Shown here in pieces: positions 44,085 through 52,701 of a stretch of 64,000 nucleotides of DNA. The DNA comes from Miltoncostaea sp050250915. Its GTDB lineage: Bacteria > Actinomycetota > Thermoleophilia > Miltoncostaeales > Miltoncostaeaceae. The stretch lies in NCBI GenBank assembly GCA_050250915.1, contig JBFWNT010000005.1:62001-126000 (forward strand). Direction: 5' to 3'. Made by a program: the position numbers and the translations under genes. The notes beneath the pieces are model-generated. The model worked only from the letters and a program-made list of their open reading frames with translations, did no database searches and was not told where the DNA came from. Positions within the stretch are counted from its first letter, which is position 1; each line of letters begins with the position of its first letter.

Positions 44085-44315
44085 GTGACCGCCTTCCTCG
44101 TCGTCGTGCATTCGATCAACGCCGTGCTGCTGGTGTTCCTGGTGCTGCTGCACAGCGGGAAGGACGCCGGGCTCTCCGGCGCGTTCGGCGTCGGCGGCTC
44201 GTCGAGCTCCTATGGCGGCTCGACGGCGATCGTCGAGAAGAACCTGGACCGCGTGACCGTGGCGTCGGCGATCCTGTTCTTCATCACGACGTTCCTCCTG
44301 GCCAAGGCGCTCTAG
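44085..44315 (+). CDS. secG: Preprotein translocase subunit SecG
   Basis: The 76-residue protein has two membrane segments separated by the conserved loop VLLHSGKDAGLSGAFGVGGS, the SecG signature, and ends after a second membrane span. It assists SecYEA in protein export. TACCGT lies 8 nt before the GTG at 44085, so I prefer this to the ATG at 44067, which lies inside the -10 box. Confidence 0.93.
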   Translation: MTAFLVVVHSINAVLLVFLVLLHSGKDAGLSGAFGVGGSSSSYGGSTAIVEKNLDRVTVASAILFFITTFLLAKAL

Positions 44316-44387
44316 CCGGCCCGCCCCGTCAGGGGCGGCCGTCCACGATTGGCTTACGTTTCTCATGCCTGTAGCGTGCGCGCGGGG

Positions 44388-46085
44388 ATGACGCGGGAAC
44401 GGGGTGTCAGGCGGAGCGCCGCGCTCGCGGCGGCGGCCATCGTGCTGCTCGTCGCGCTGCTGGCGGCCGGGTGCGGGTCGGACGGCGGCGGCGACGCCGA
44501 GCGCGGCGGCACCCTCATCGACGCCGAGGCCCCGGCCCCGGCGATCATCAACCCGCTCGTGGTCGACGGGACCACCGTCGCGGCGCAGCGGGTGGTCTCC
44601 AACGTCCTCCAGAACCTGCTGACCAACGACGAGACCGGCGCATACGTGCCGCAGCTCGCCGAGCGCGTCCCCACCGGCGACGACATCGCCACCGGCCCGC
44701 TGCGGGTGACGTTCCACCTGCGGCCGGAGGCGCGCTGGTCCGATGGGAAGCCGGTCACGTCGCAGGACGTCGTCTTCACGTGGAGGACGATGACCTCGGA
44801 CGCCAACCAGATCGCGAGCCGCACCGGCTGGGATCAGATCCGGGCCATCACCCCCGGGACCACCGCCGGCGGCGGCGACTGCGACCCGGCGACCTGCTTC
44901 ACCGTGGCCTTCAGGGGCGACTACGCGCCGTGGAAGGACGTCTTCAGCGTCGCCGGCGGCTACTACGTGCTGCCCGAGCACGTCCTGGAGGGGAAGGACT
45001 TCGACACCGCGTGGAACACGGGCGGCATCGTGGGCTCCGGGCCCTTCACGCTCCAGGAGTTCACGCCCGGCGTCCGCGCCGTGCTGGCCCGCGACCCGGA
45101 CTGGTGGGGATCGAAGGACACGGGCGGAGGCCCGTTCCTGGACCGCATCGTCGTCAACTTCCTGGACTCGCCGGCGGCCACCCTCACCGCCCTGCGGCAG
45201 GGCGAGGCGCAGATGGCGAGCTTCCTGCCCGACCCCGAGCTGATCGGCCGGGCGCGGGACATCGACGGGATGACGGTCCAGCAGGTGCCGTCCCTCTTCT
45301 TCGAGCACGTGGTCATCAACACCCGGGCGGCGCCGATGGACGACCCCGCCGTGCGCCGGGCGCTCGCGTACGCGATCGACCGCGAGCAGATCGTGGACGT
45401 GCTTCAGGAGGGCTCCGTGCCCGTGCTCCAGAGCCTGCTGCGCCCCAGCCAGCTCGGCTACGAGCCGACGTTCGCGCGCTACGGCCACGACCCGCAGCGC
45501 GCGATCGACATCCTGGAGGGCGCGGGGTGGGTCCGCGGCCCGGACGGGATCTTCGCGAAGGACGGCAAGCGCCTGGAGATCCCCATGTCGACGTTCTCGG
45601 GCGACGAGCTGCGCCGCACCGAGGTGCGGCTCATGTCCGAGCAGGCGCGCAAGGCCGGCATCGACCTGACGCTGCGCTCCCGCACGCCCGACCAGCTCTT
45701 CGGCGACGACCTGACCCAGGGGGACTTCACCACCGCCCTGCTCGCGTTCGGCGGCGGGGTCGACCCGAGCCCCACGGCGCTGCTCGCCACCGACCAGATC
45801 CCCTCGGAGGAGAACGGCTTCTCCGGCCAGAACGTGTACCGGTGGAGCAACGCGGAGGTGGACGGGCTGCTGCGGAGCTCCGACCGGGAGCTCGACGACG
45901 ACGCACGCGCCCGGCAGCTCGGCCGGATCCAGGACATCCTGGCCGACGAGGTGCCCCTCATCCCGCTCTACGCGCAGCCCAACACCGTGGCGCACGTCGA
46001 TGCGCTGAAGGGCGTGAAGGAGAACCCCACCCAGGCCGAGGTGTTCTGGAACAGCGGCGAGTGGTCGCTCTCCGGCGGCGGCTAG
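44388..46085 (+). CDS. Peptide/nickel ABC transporter substrate-binding lipoprotein
   Basis: The 565-residue family-5 solute-binding protein has a lipoprotein signal (LLAAGCGSDGGG), LTNDETGAYVPQLAERV, a central VTFHLRPEARWSDGKPVTSQDVVFTW and AINTRAAP-like strands typical of DppA/OppA. It would capture peptides or similar ligands outside the membrane. TAGCGT lies 10 nt before the ATG. Two permease genes follow at 13 nt and by overlap. No ATPase gene is in the cluster. Confidence 0.92.
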   Translation: MTRERGVRRSAALAAAAIVLLVALLAAGCGSDGGGDAERGGTLIDAEAPAPAIINPLVVDGTTVAAQRVVSNVLQNLLTNDETGAYVPQLAERVPTGDDIATGPLRVTFHLRPEARWSDGKPVTSQDVVFTWRTMTSDANQIASRTGWDQIRAITPGTTAGGGDCDPATCFTVAFRGDYAPWKDVFSVAGGYYVLPEHVLEGKDFDTAWNTGGIVGSGPFTLQEFTPGVRAVLARDPDWWGSKDTGGGPFLDRIVVNFLDSPAATLTALRQGEAQMASFLPDPELIGRARDIDGMTVQQVPSLFFEHVVINTRAAPMDDPAVRRALAYAIDREQIVDVLQEGSVPVLQSLLRPSQLGYEPTFARYGHDPQRAIDILEGAGWVRGPDGIFAKDGKRLEIPMSTFSGDELRRTEVRLMSEQARKAGIDLTLRSRTPDQLFGDDLTQGDFTTALLAFGGGVDPSPTALLATDQIPSEENGFSGQNVYRWSNAEVDGLLRSSDRELDDDARARQLGRIQDILADEVPLIPLYAQPNTVAHVDALKGVKENPTQAEVFWNSGEWSLSGGG

Positions 46086-46098
46086 ACCGACCCCCGGG

Positions 46099-47244
46099 AT
46101 GAGCACCGCCGCCTACGCGGGGCGGCGCCTGCTCGCCGCGGTGCCGCTGCTGCTCGTGGTCAGCGTCATCGCATACGCGCTCCTCTACCGCGCCGCCGAC
46201 CCCGTGGCGCGCCTGCGGCGCATCCCGGGGGTGCGGTCGGAGGACGTCCAGCGGCTCGTGCGCCAGCAGGGCCTGGACCAGCCCTGGTACGAGGGCTACT
46301 GGCACTGGCTCACCGGGTTCCTCACGGGGGACTGGGGGGTGAGCACCGCCAACCGGGGCGTCAACGCCATCGAGCCGATCAAGGACGCCCTGCCGGCGAC
46401 CATCGAGCTCATGCTGCTGGCGACCCTGGTGTCGGCGGTGCTGGCCCTGGTGCTGGGGGTCGTCTCGGCCCGCCGGCCGCACGGGCCGGGCGACTCGTCG
46501 ATCACCGCGTTCACGCACCTCGGCTTCGCGACGCCGACGTTCCTGGTGGGCGTGCTGCTCCAGCTCGCGGCGATCTGGATGCGCGACAACGGCTGGGCGA
46601 TCCTGCCGTTCCTCGCCGGGCTGCTGGTGATGCTGTGCAGCCTCGGCGCCGCGCTGCGGGGCGGGCGGATCGGGCGGGCGGCGTTCGCCACCGGCCTGGT
46701 GGTCGTGGCCCTGTCGATCGTGCTCTGGGACCGCCTGGGCGGCGACGGCCAGGTGGTCTTCTACACGCAGCAGCGCTTCTCGTTCGGCAGCGAGGGGGAC
46801 CTGCTGTCGGTCAACCACCTCCAGCACCTGGTGCTGCCGGTCCTGACGCTCGCGCTGGTGAACGTGGCCGTGTGGACCCGCTTCCAGCGCGCCGCGATGA
46901 TCGAGGGGCTGAGCGCCGACCACATCATCGCCGCACGGGCGCGCGGGATCCCCGAGTGGCGCATCACGGTCCGGCACGCGCTGCGGGCGTCGCTGGCGCC
47001 GCTCGTGACGCTGGTGGCGCTGGACCTGGGGATCATGTTCTCGGGGGCGGTGGTCACCGAGTCGGTGTTCTCGTGGCCGGGCATGGGCCGGCTGCTGCGC
47101 GACTCGGCCGTGTCGCGCGACGTGAACGTGGCGATGGGGATCGTGATGATCGGCGCCGTCGCGGTGGTGGTGGCCAACCTCGTCGCCGACCTCCTCTACG
47201 CGAAGCTCGACCCGCGGGTCGACCTGGGGCGGCGGCGCCGGTGA
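46099..47244 (+). CDS. Peptide ABC transporter permease (DppB/OppB type)
   Basis: The 381-residue permease has a first membrane segment, a long outer loop ending WLTGFLTGDWGVST, and five further segments with the ATPase-docking loop EGLSADHIIAARARGIPEWRI. It is about 60 residues longer than usual because of an extra hydrophobic pair and a loop (GGDGQVVFYTQQRFSFGS) in the middle. It starts 13 nt after the binding-protein stop. Confidence 0.92.
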   Translation: MSTAAYAGRRLLAAVPLLLVVSVIAYALLYRAADPVARLRRIPGVRSEDVQRLVRQQGLDQPWYEGYWHWLTGFLTGDWGVSTANRGVNAIEPIKDALPATIELMLLATLVSAVLALVLGVVSARRPHGPGDSSITAFTHLGFATPTFLVGVLLQLAAIWMRDNGWAILPFLAGLLVMLCSLGAALRGGRIGRAAFATGLVVVALSIVLWDRLGGDGQVVFYTQQRFSFGSEGDLLSVNHLQHLVLPVLTLALVNVAVWTRFQRAAMIEGLSADHIIAARARGIPEWRITVRHALRASLAPLVTLVALDLGIMFSGAVVTESVFSWPGMGRLLRDSAVSRDVNVAMGIVMIGAVAVVVANLVADLLYAKLDPRVDLGRRRR

Positions 47245-48110
47245 GCGGGCGCGGGTTCGCGCGGCGGTTCGGCTGGGCCGGGTGGCTCGGCGTCGCCCTG
47301 CTGGTGCTGATCGCCCTCGCCTGCCTGATCGGCCCCGAGCTCTCGCCCTACGGGCCGGATGAGCAGGACCTGGCCGCGCGCAACCAGGGCCCCAGCGGGG
47401 ACCACCCGTTCGGCACCGCCAGCCTGGGGGAGGACGTGTTGACCCGGGTGCTCGTGGCCGGGCGCATCTCGCTGGCGATCGGGTTCGGCACGGCGCTGGT
47501 CGCGACGATGGTGGGCGCCGCGCTCGGCCTGCTGGCCGGGTGGCGCGGCGGGTGGCTGGACGGCGCGCTGTCGCGGTTCGCCGAGTTGTTCCTGATCGTC
47601 CCGGCGTTCGTGCTGCTCATCGTCCTGTCGCTCACGTTCGAGCACGTCGGGGTGGGGGAGGTGATCCTGATCCTGGCGATCCTGTCGTGGCCGCCCCTCT
47701 TCCGCCTGTCGCGCGCGTCGGCGCTGTCGACCCGCGAGACGTCGCACGTGGAGGCGGCCCGCGCGGCGGGGGCGGGGAACGCCCGTATCGTCTGGCGGCA
47801 CCTGCTGCCCGCCGCCACGCCCGAGGTCGCGTCGTTCGCGGCGCTGGCCGTGGGCGTGGCCATCCTGGCCGAGAGCGCCCTCTCGTTCCTGTCGCTCGGG
47901 ATCGACCCCGACGGGGACCCGTCGTGGGGGACCCTCCTGATCGGCGCGCCCGACACGGTCGAGGACCGGCCGTGGCTCACGATCTTCCCCGGCCTGGCGG
48001 TGGTGCTGACGGTGCTGGCCGCCGCCCTGGTGGGAGACGCGGTGCGCGCGGCGCTGGACCCGCGCTCGCGCGAGGCGCGGGCGCCCGCCGGCGAGCGCCC
48101 GGCCGCCTAG
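47241..48110 (+). CDS. Peptide ABC transporter permease (DppC/OppC type)
   Basis: The 289-residue permease shows the OppC features GDHPFGTASLGEDVLTRVL after the first membrane segment, five more segments, the docking loop TSHVEAARAAGAGNARIVW and the family end FLSLGIDPDGDPSWGTLL. The GTG start overlaps the DppB stop (GTGA). With no ATPase gene behind it, the importer must borrow ATPases encoded elsewhere. Confidence 0.93.
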   Translation: MSGRGFARRFGWAGWLGVALLVLIALACLIGPELSPYGPDEQDLAARNQGPSGDHPFGTASLGEDVLTRVLVAGRISLAIGFGTALVATMVGAALGLLAGWRGGWLDGALSRFAELFLIVPAFVLLIVLSLTFEHVGVGEVILILAILSWPPLFRLSRASALSTRETSHVEAARAAGAGNARIVWRHLLPAATPEVASFAALAVGVAILAESALSFLSLGIDPDGDPSWGTLLIGAPDTVEDRPWLTIFPGLAVVLTVLAAALVGDAVRAALDPRSREARAPAGERPAA

Positions 48111-48131
48111 CGCCCGGCCGCCGAGCGGCGG

Positions 48132-48314
48132 CTACTTCTCGCCGGCGCCGCCGTGGGCCTGCTCGGGGGCGACGGTCCACGCGTACGCCTCCGCGAGCCG
48201 CAGGAGGGTGGTCGCGTTGGGGGCGACGGCAACCTGCTTGGTGATGGCGGCCAGGAGCGCGTCGCGCGCCTCCTCGGCGTGGCTGGTCACGGGCTCCTCC
48301 GGGGTCGGTTCCAC
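48132..48314 (-). CDS. Small hypothetical protein (60 aa)
   Basis: From the GTG at 48314, 7 nt after TATGCT, the frame encodes 60 residues: an acidic start (EPTPEEPVTSHAEEA) and a helix-rich region (DALLAAITKQVAVAPNATTLLRLAEAYAW). No family, signal or membrane segment is seen. The leaderless-type promoter supports it being real. It is convergent with the permease gene. Confidence 0.6.
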   Translation of the reverse strand: MEPTPEEPVTSHAEEARDALLAAITKQVAVAPNATTLLRLAEAYAWTVAPEQAHGGAGEK

Positions 48315-48426
48315 GGCGGGGAGCATAGGCGCCCGCCGGTCCCTCGTCCCTCCCGCTCCGGGTCGTTCGGCCCTCCGCGGGGGGCGCCCTTCCTGACGGC
48401 CGTTCCGATGGGTAGGGTTCACCGCG

Positions 48427-48558
48427 ATGAACGTCGCAGCCAAGTGGGTCGGAGGAGCCGTCGCGGTCCCGCTGATCGCGATCGTGATCTACCTCTTCGG
48501 GGTCTTCAACGTGTACCTGATCGCCTGGGTCGTCGACCTGATCGGGACCATCTTCTGA
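48427..48558 (+). CDS. Small membrane protein (43 aa)
   Basis: The 43-residue frame begins MNVAAKWVGGAVAVPLIA and is almost entirely hydrophobic, with one or two short membrane spans and the end VVDLIGTIF. TAGGGT lies 8 nt before the ATG, and a GC-rich hairpin starts right after the stop, so promoter, gene and terminator form a complete unit. No family is recognised. Confidence 0.65.
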   Translation: MNVAAKWVGGAVAVPLIAIVIYLFGVFNVYLIAWVVDLIGTIF

Positions 48559-48559
48559 T

Positions 48560-48576
48560 CCCCCGGCGCCCGGGGG
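48560..48576 (+). terminator. Hairpin after the small membrane protein gene
   Basis: CCCCCGG and CCGGGGG form a 7-bp stem around CGC, beginning 2 nt after the TGA. It probably ends the short transcript. Confidence 0.55.
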
Positions 48577-48707
48577 CCTCAGGGTTTCCCGCGGACGCGC
48601 CGAAGACATGGACATGCGCCACGCGAAGAACCTCCTGGCGGGGTGGCTCGTCTGCTGGCAGCGCTCCTGCTGGCGCTAGCCGCTCCCGGACCACCCCCGG
48701 AACGACC

Positions 48708-48731
48708 GAAGCCCCGCCGGAGCGGGGCTTC
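48708..48731 (-). terminator. Terminator after tRNA-Leu
   Basis: GAAGCCCCGC and GCGGGGCTTC form a perfect 10-bp stem with a 4-nt loop, 7 nt downstream of the tRNA 3' end on the minus strand. It fits a tRNA terminator. Confidence 0.8.
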
Positions 48732-48737
48732 GCGAAG

Positions 48738-48823
<86 letters not shown>

Positions 48824-48902
48824 CTGAGGGTCCGGGGAGTATAGCGAGCCCGTCGCCGCGCCCGGATCGCGCGACGGTTGTGGAGAATCCGCCGGTCCGT
48901 GA

Positions 48903-48928
48903 TAGCGTGCCGCCCGGAACACCTGTTC
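48903..48928 (+). promoter_or_regulatory. lexA promoter with SOS box
   Basis: TAGCGT (48903-48908) is the -10 box. GAACacctGTTC (48917-48928) is a perfect match to the Gram-positive SOS box core GAAC-N4-GTTC and lies over the expected transcription start. It implies LexA autorepression. Confidence 0.85.
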
Positions 48929-48951
48929 GCTTCCCGAAGGGGCATCCCACG

Positions 48952-49566
48952 ATGGACGAGCTGACCGAGCGGCAGACGGCGATCCTCACCTTCATCGGCA
49001 GGCACTGCCGGGACAACGGATATCCGCCCACCGTCCGCGAGATCGGCCTGGCCGTGGGGCTGGCGTCGCCGTCGACGGTCCACGCCCACCTCGCGAAGCT
49101 GGAGCAGGCGGGGCACATCAAGCGCGACCCCACCAAGCCGCGCGCCATGCTGGTGCGCGTCCCGGGCGACGCGACCTCCGCGCCGCAGCCGGCCGCGCAG
49201 CCGTCGGTCGCCGCGCTCCCGCTCATCGGTTCGGTCGCCGCCGGCGCGCCGACCCTCGCCGAGCAGGACGTCGAGGACTGGGTCACCTCCCCCTTCGCGG
49301 GCGACTTCGTCCTCCGGGTGAAGGGCGACTCGATGATCGAGGCGGGGATCCTCGAGGGCGACCTGGTGGTGGTGAAGCAGACCCCCACCGCCCGGGACGG
49401 CGAGATCGTGGTGGCCCAGATCGGCGAGGAGGCCACGGTCAAGCGCCTCCGCCACGTCGGCGGCCGGGTGCACCTGATGCCGGAGAACGCCGCCTACGAG
49501 CCGATCGTCCCGGACGAGGAGGTCACCCTCGCCGGCGTGGTCGTGGGGGTCCTCCGCAAGATCTGA
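48952..49566 (+). CDS. lexA: SOS-response repressor LexA
   Basis: The 204-residue repressor has an N-terminal winged helix (TERQTAILTFIGRHCRDNGY, VGLASPSTVHAHLAKLEQ) and a C-terminal S24 peptidase domain. The self-cleavage Ala-Gly is in GSVAAGAPTL near residue 94, the catalytic Ser in KGDSMIEAG near 126 and the Lys in ATVKRLRHV near 163. RecA-stimulated autocleavage releases DNA-damage genes. An SOS box lies in its own promoter. The ATG at 48952 gives the family N-terminus. The next gene overlaps its 3' end by 73 bases on the other strand. Confidence 0.96.
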   Translation: MDELTERQTAILTFIGRHCRDNGYPPTVREIGLAVGLASPSTVHAHLAKLEQAGHIKRDPTKPRAMLVRVPGDATSAPQPAAQPSVAALPLIGSVAAGAPTLAEQDVEDWVTSPFAGDFVLRVKGDSMIEAGILEGDLVVVKQTPTARDGEIVVAQIGEEATVKRLRHVGGRVHLMPENAAYEPIVPDEEVTLAGVVVGVLRKI

Positions 49567-50441
49567 GCGGACTCCCGGCGCGGCGGCTCCGCCCGCCCCG
49601 GGTGCAGGATCCCGGCGAGCGCCTCGACGCCGTCCACCAGGCGCGGCCCCGGGCGCGCCCACGACGCGTTCGCGTCCACCGCCCACACCTCGGCGTCCAC
49701 CGGGAGCAGGCCGCGGGCCAGCAGGTCGCGGCCGGCCGCCGCCGAGTCGGCGAGGCCGAACCCGCAGGGCGCGCACACCACCACCTCCGGGCCGGCCGCC
49801 GTCACGGCCTCCCAGGTCACCCGCTCGGACGTCCGCGACGCCGCGCCCAGGACGCCGGCGCCGCCCGCGGCCGCGACCATGTCCGGCACCCAGTGGCCGG
49901 GTGCGTACGGCGGGTCGGTCCACTCCAGCACCAGCGTCCGCGGCCGCGGCGCGCCGGCCACCCGGTCGCGCACCGCCGCGAGCCGCGCCTCCAGGTCGTC
50001 CGTCAGCCGTCGGGCGGCGGGCCCGGCGCCCACCGCGTCGCCGAGCGCCCGGATCGACGCGAGCACCCCCGCCAGGTCGCCGGGCGCGACGGTGAGCACG
50101 CGGCCGTCGCAGCCCAGGTGGTCGAGGGCCGCCTCCACGTCGGCGGCGTCGACGGCGCACACGGCGCAGAGGTCCTGGGTCACCACCAGGTCGGCGTCCA
50201 GGCCGGCCAGGGCCCCGGCGTCCAGGTGGTACAGGTCCTCACCGGCCGCCATCCGCGCCGACACGGCGGCGTCGATCTCCGCCGGCGAGAGCCCCTCGGG
50301 GAGCGCGGACGTGGACACGATCCGCCGGGTGCGCGCCTCCGGCGGGTGGTCGCACTCGAAGGTCACCCCCACCACGTGGTCGCCCGCGCCCACGGCGAAC
50401 AGGATCTCGGTGGCGGACGGGAGCAGCGAGACGATGCGCAC
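49494..50441 (-). CDS. BtuF-like cobalamin/iron-chelate binding-fold protein, no signal peptide
   Basis: The 315-residue protein has the class III binding-protein fold: VRIVSLLPSATEILFAVGAGD at the very start, GLDADLVVTQDLCAVCAV, and TWEAVTAAGPEVVVCAPCG in the second lobe. It matches the cobalamin-binding group often found in actinobacteria, but it starts directly with the first strand and has no export signal, so it is probably cytoplasmic. No transporter genes are near. The last 24 codons overlap lexA on the opposite strand and look like lexA shadow, so the natural end of the fold is earlier. Confidence 0.85.
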   Translation of the reverse strand: MRIVSLLPSATEILFAVGAGDHVVGVTFECDHPPEARTRRIVSTSALPEGLSPAEIDAAVSARMAAGEDLYHLDAGALAGLDADLVVTQDLCAVCAVDAADVEAALDHLGCDGRVLTVAPGDLAGVLASIRALGDAVGAGPAARRLTDDLEARLAAVRDRVAGAPRPRTLVLEWTDPPYAPGHWVPDMVAAAGGAGVLGAASRTSERVTWEAVTAAGPEVVVCAPCGFGLADSAAAGRDLLARGLLPVDAEVWAVDANASWARPGPRLVDGVEALAGILHPGRAEPPRRESAQILRRTPTTTPARVTSSSGTIGS

Positions 50442-50446
50442 GGCGC

Positions 50447-50452
50447 TACCCT
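50447..50452 (+). promoter_or_regulatory. -10 box of rnpB
   Basis: TACCCT lies 6 nt before the base that starts helix P1 of RNase P RNA. This gives an independent ruler for the distance from -10 box to transcription start in this genome. Confidence 0.65.
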
Positions 50453-50458
50453 GACACG

Positions 50459-50794
50459 GCAGGCCAGGCAGTCGCGGGCCGCTCCGGCGGCCCGAGGAAA
50501 GTCCGGACACCGCAGAGCAGGGTGCTGGTTAACGGCCAGCGGGGGAAACCCCAGGGAAAGTGCCACAGAAACGACACAGCCCCCGGCGCTCGCGTCGGTG
50601 GCAACGGTGAAAAGGTGCGGTAAGAGCGCACCAGCGGTCTGGTGACAGGCCGGCTGGGTAAACCCCACCCGGTGCAAGGCCGAATCGGGGCGTCACGGGT
50701 TGCTCGCCCAGTCCCAGGTAGGCCGCATGAGGCGCCCCGCGAGGGGCGTCCCAGATGGATGGCTGCCCACGACAGAATCCGGCTTACGGCCTGC
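50459..50794 (+). ncRNA. rnpB: RNase P RNA, bacterial class A
   Basis: Conserved pieces are in order: GAGGAAAGTCCGGAC near the 5' end, ACAGAAACGACACAG in the middle, GGTAAGAGCGCACCAG, and ACAGAATCCGGCTTACGG at the 3' end. Helix P1 forms from GCAGGCC (50459-50465) and GGCCTGC (50788-50794), which sets the ends. It is the ribozyme that removes 5' leaders from tRNA precursors. A hairpin terminator follows 6 nt later. Confidence 0.96.
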
Positions 50795-50800
50795 TACGGA

Positions 50801-50824
50801 CGGAGCCCCGGCGACGGGGCTCCG
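50801..50824. terminator. Bidirectional terminator between rnpB and the DUF389 gene
   Basis: CGGAGCCCCG and CGGGGCTCCG form a perfect 10-bp stem with a GCGA loop. It lies 6 nt after rnpB and 1 nt after the stop of the minus-strand DUF389 gene, so it can end both transcripts. Confidence 0.8.
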
Positions 50825-50825
50825 G

Positions 50826-51860
50826 CTATTTCCCGGTGAGCTCCTCGTCGGCGTCCAGGTCCACCGTGTACTCGGGCACGAGCACGACGCGCACGTGGAC
50901 GTCGGCGAGCCCGGCGTCGTCGAGCCGGGCGCGGAGCGTCGACGTGGGCGGTGCCGGGAGCGGTCCCGCCGCGCTGACGTCCACCCGTCCGGAGGTGGGC
51001 GTGACCTGGGCGATCCGCCAGCCCGCCGCGTCGGCCCACGCGGTGGCGACCGTCTGGACGTCCGAGGCCTGCAACGTCTCACCGGTGAGCGTCCTGGAGG
51101 TGGCGGCGAGCGGAACGGCGATGACCGCCACGAACAGGATCACGACCGCCAGCGAGAGGCCGCCCCCGCGGCGCGCCCGCCAGGTCCGCTCCGTCGTCTG
51201 CCGGACGCGGTAGAGCGCCATCACCACGAGGCCGCTCAGCAGGATGGCCCCGACGTTCGTCAGGAAGAGCAGCAACGCACCCGCGGACTCGTCGCCGGCG
51301 CCCGCCTCCAGGGTGATCCCGGCCACCGCGAGCGGAGGGACCAGAGAGATCGCGATGGCGACACCCGGGAGCGTGTCGGACACGTCGGACCGCACGAGCG
51401 CGAAGGAGCCGACCGCGCCGGTCGCGAGGGCGGCGATCAGGTCGACCAGGCGGGGATGGATGCGGCCCGCCACCTGCGAGCTGGTGTCCGAGACGATGTC
51501 GTAGGGCACCAGGAGGCCCACCGCGTAGCCGATGGCGACGACGGCGGCGGCCCCGCTGACGACCAGGGCGAGCGACCGCGCGAGGTTCCTGCCGTCGCCG
51601 ATCACGATGCACAGCACCGACCCGAGGATCGGCGTCATGAGCGGGGCGACGATCATCGCCCCGATCACCGTCGCGGTCGAGTCGGCGACGATGCCCGCGG
51701 AGGCGATGACCGCCGCGAGCGCCAGCAGGGTCCAGAACCGGCTGAGCTTGCGGCCCGCGTCGGGGCCGTCGAAGAGGAGCTGGTCCCGCATCCGCGCGAG
51801 GTCGTCGCGGGCGATGCGCATGCCCGCCCGGGGCACGCCCGCGGCTCGGCTCCCCGGCAT
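50826..51860 (-). CDS. DUF389 family membrane protein
   Basis: The 344-residue protein has six to seven membrane segments with the DUF389 signature VIGAMIVAPLMTPILGSVL and ALATGAVGSFALVRSDVSDTLPGVAIAISLVPPLAV. A C-terminal soluble domain of about 90 residues follows. Its function is unknown. The ATG overlaps the stop of the upstream regulator (TGATG), so the two are co-translated and may act together. Confidence 0.88.
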   Translation of the reverse strand: MPGSRAAGVPRAGMRIARDDLARMRDQLLFDGPDAGRKLSRFWTLLALAAVIASAGIVADSTATVIGAMIVAPLMTPILGSVLCIVIGDGRNLARSLALVVSGAAAVVAIGYAVGLLVPYDIVSDTSSQVAGRIHPRLVDLIAALATGAVGSFALVRSDVSDTLPGVAIAISLVPPLAVAGITLEAGAGDESAGALLLFLTNVGAILLSGLVVMALYRVRQTTERTWRARRGGGLSLAVVILFVAVIAVPLAATSRTLTGETLQASDVQTVATAWADAAGWRIAQVTPTSGRVDVSAAGPLPAPPTSTLRARLDDAGLADVHVRVVLVPEYTVDLDADEELTGK

Positions 51861-52594
51861 CAGACGCCCCGGCGCCCCTCCGGGCGGCCGGGGCGGCCGC
51901 CGGCGCGGACGCCCAGCGCCTGCTGGAATCCGCGCGCAACCGCCGCCTGCGCGTGGTCGATGACCGCGAGCAGCACCGTCATGCCGTGCGGCTCGAGCGG
52001 CACGCCGGCCCGCTCCGCCGCCTCCGCCTCGGCGTGCATCGCCAGAGCCACCCGGGTGTGCTCCACCAGCACCCGCACGCCGGCGTCGCCCTCCAGGCCG
52101 CCGCGCAGGCCGGCCAGCTCCGCCTGCCCGGACGCCAGCCCCGGGCGCCCCGTCTCCAGCCCGCTGGTGACGACGCGGACGAACCGCACCGCGATGCGGG
52201 TGAGCTGGGGCCGGCTCGGCGGGGGGAACGGGGTGGCGACCCCCTCGTCGTAGCCGGCGACGGCCCGGTCGACGATCGCCTGGGTGCGGGCGTTCAGCTC
52301 GCGCGCGAGCAGCGGGCACGCCGGCACCTCCTGGGGCGCGCGCGTGAACCGCCGGGTCTCGGGCGCGGCCGCGCCGCGGCGCGTGAGCCACGCGCGCAGC
52401 TCGTCGAGCTCGAAGCGCCGGTGGCCGCCCTCGGTGCGGTACGCCGGCAGCCGCCCGTCGTCGGCCCAGCCGCGCACCGTCGCCACGCTCACGCCGATCA
52501 GCGCCGCCGCCTCGCTGGCGGTCAGGCTGCGCCGCCCCCGCTCGGGGCGCCACGTGCGCTGCGGCGGCGGCTCGTCGTGGGCGTCGTCGGTCAT
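51860..52594 (-). CDS. MerR/excisionase-like DNA-binding regulator
   Basis: The 244-residue protein has an N-terminal helix-turn-helix of the BldC/MerR type (LTASEAAALIGVSVATVRGW, then GRLPAYRTEGGHRRFELDELR near residues 22-66). A helical C-terminal domain of about 150 residues follows that may sense a signal. It overlaps the DUF389 gene by one base and probably controls it or is controlled with it. It is divergent from the histidine kinase gene. Confidence 0.85.
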   Translation of the reverse strand: MTDDAHDEPPPQRTWRPERGRRSLTASEAAALIGVSVATVRGWADDGRLPAYRTEGGHRRFELDELRAWLTRRGAAAPETRRFTRAPQEVPACPLLARELNARTQAIVDRAVAGYDEGVATPFPPPSRPQLTRIAVRFVRVVTSGLETGRPGLASGQAELAGLRGGLEGDAGVRVLVEHTRVALAMHAEAEAAERAGVPLEPHGMTVLLAVIDHAQAAVARGFQQALGVRAGGRPGRPEGRRGV

Positions 52595-52701
52595 CGGGTC
52601 TTCCCACCCCTGGTCTGCGCGTTGGGGTCCCGCTCGGCGCCGTGGTCGGGTCACGGCGACGGAAGGAGTTTCGCCCGCGGGGGGCGAAGCCCTGCCGCAG
52701 C

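Noticed and set aside
48608..48679. A 23-codon frame (MDMRHAKNLL...) between a terminator and the tRNA-Leu terminator.
   Set aside because: No ribosome site, no TAnnnT box at the right distance, and no signal or motif. It may be real but is not supported.
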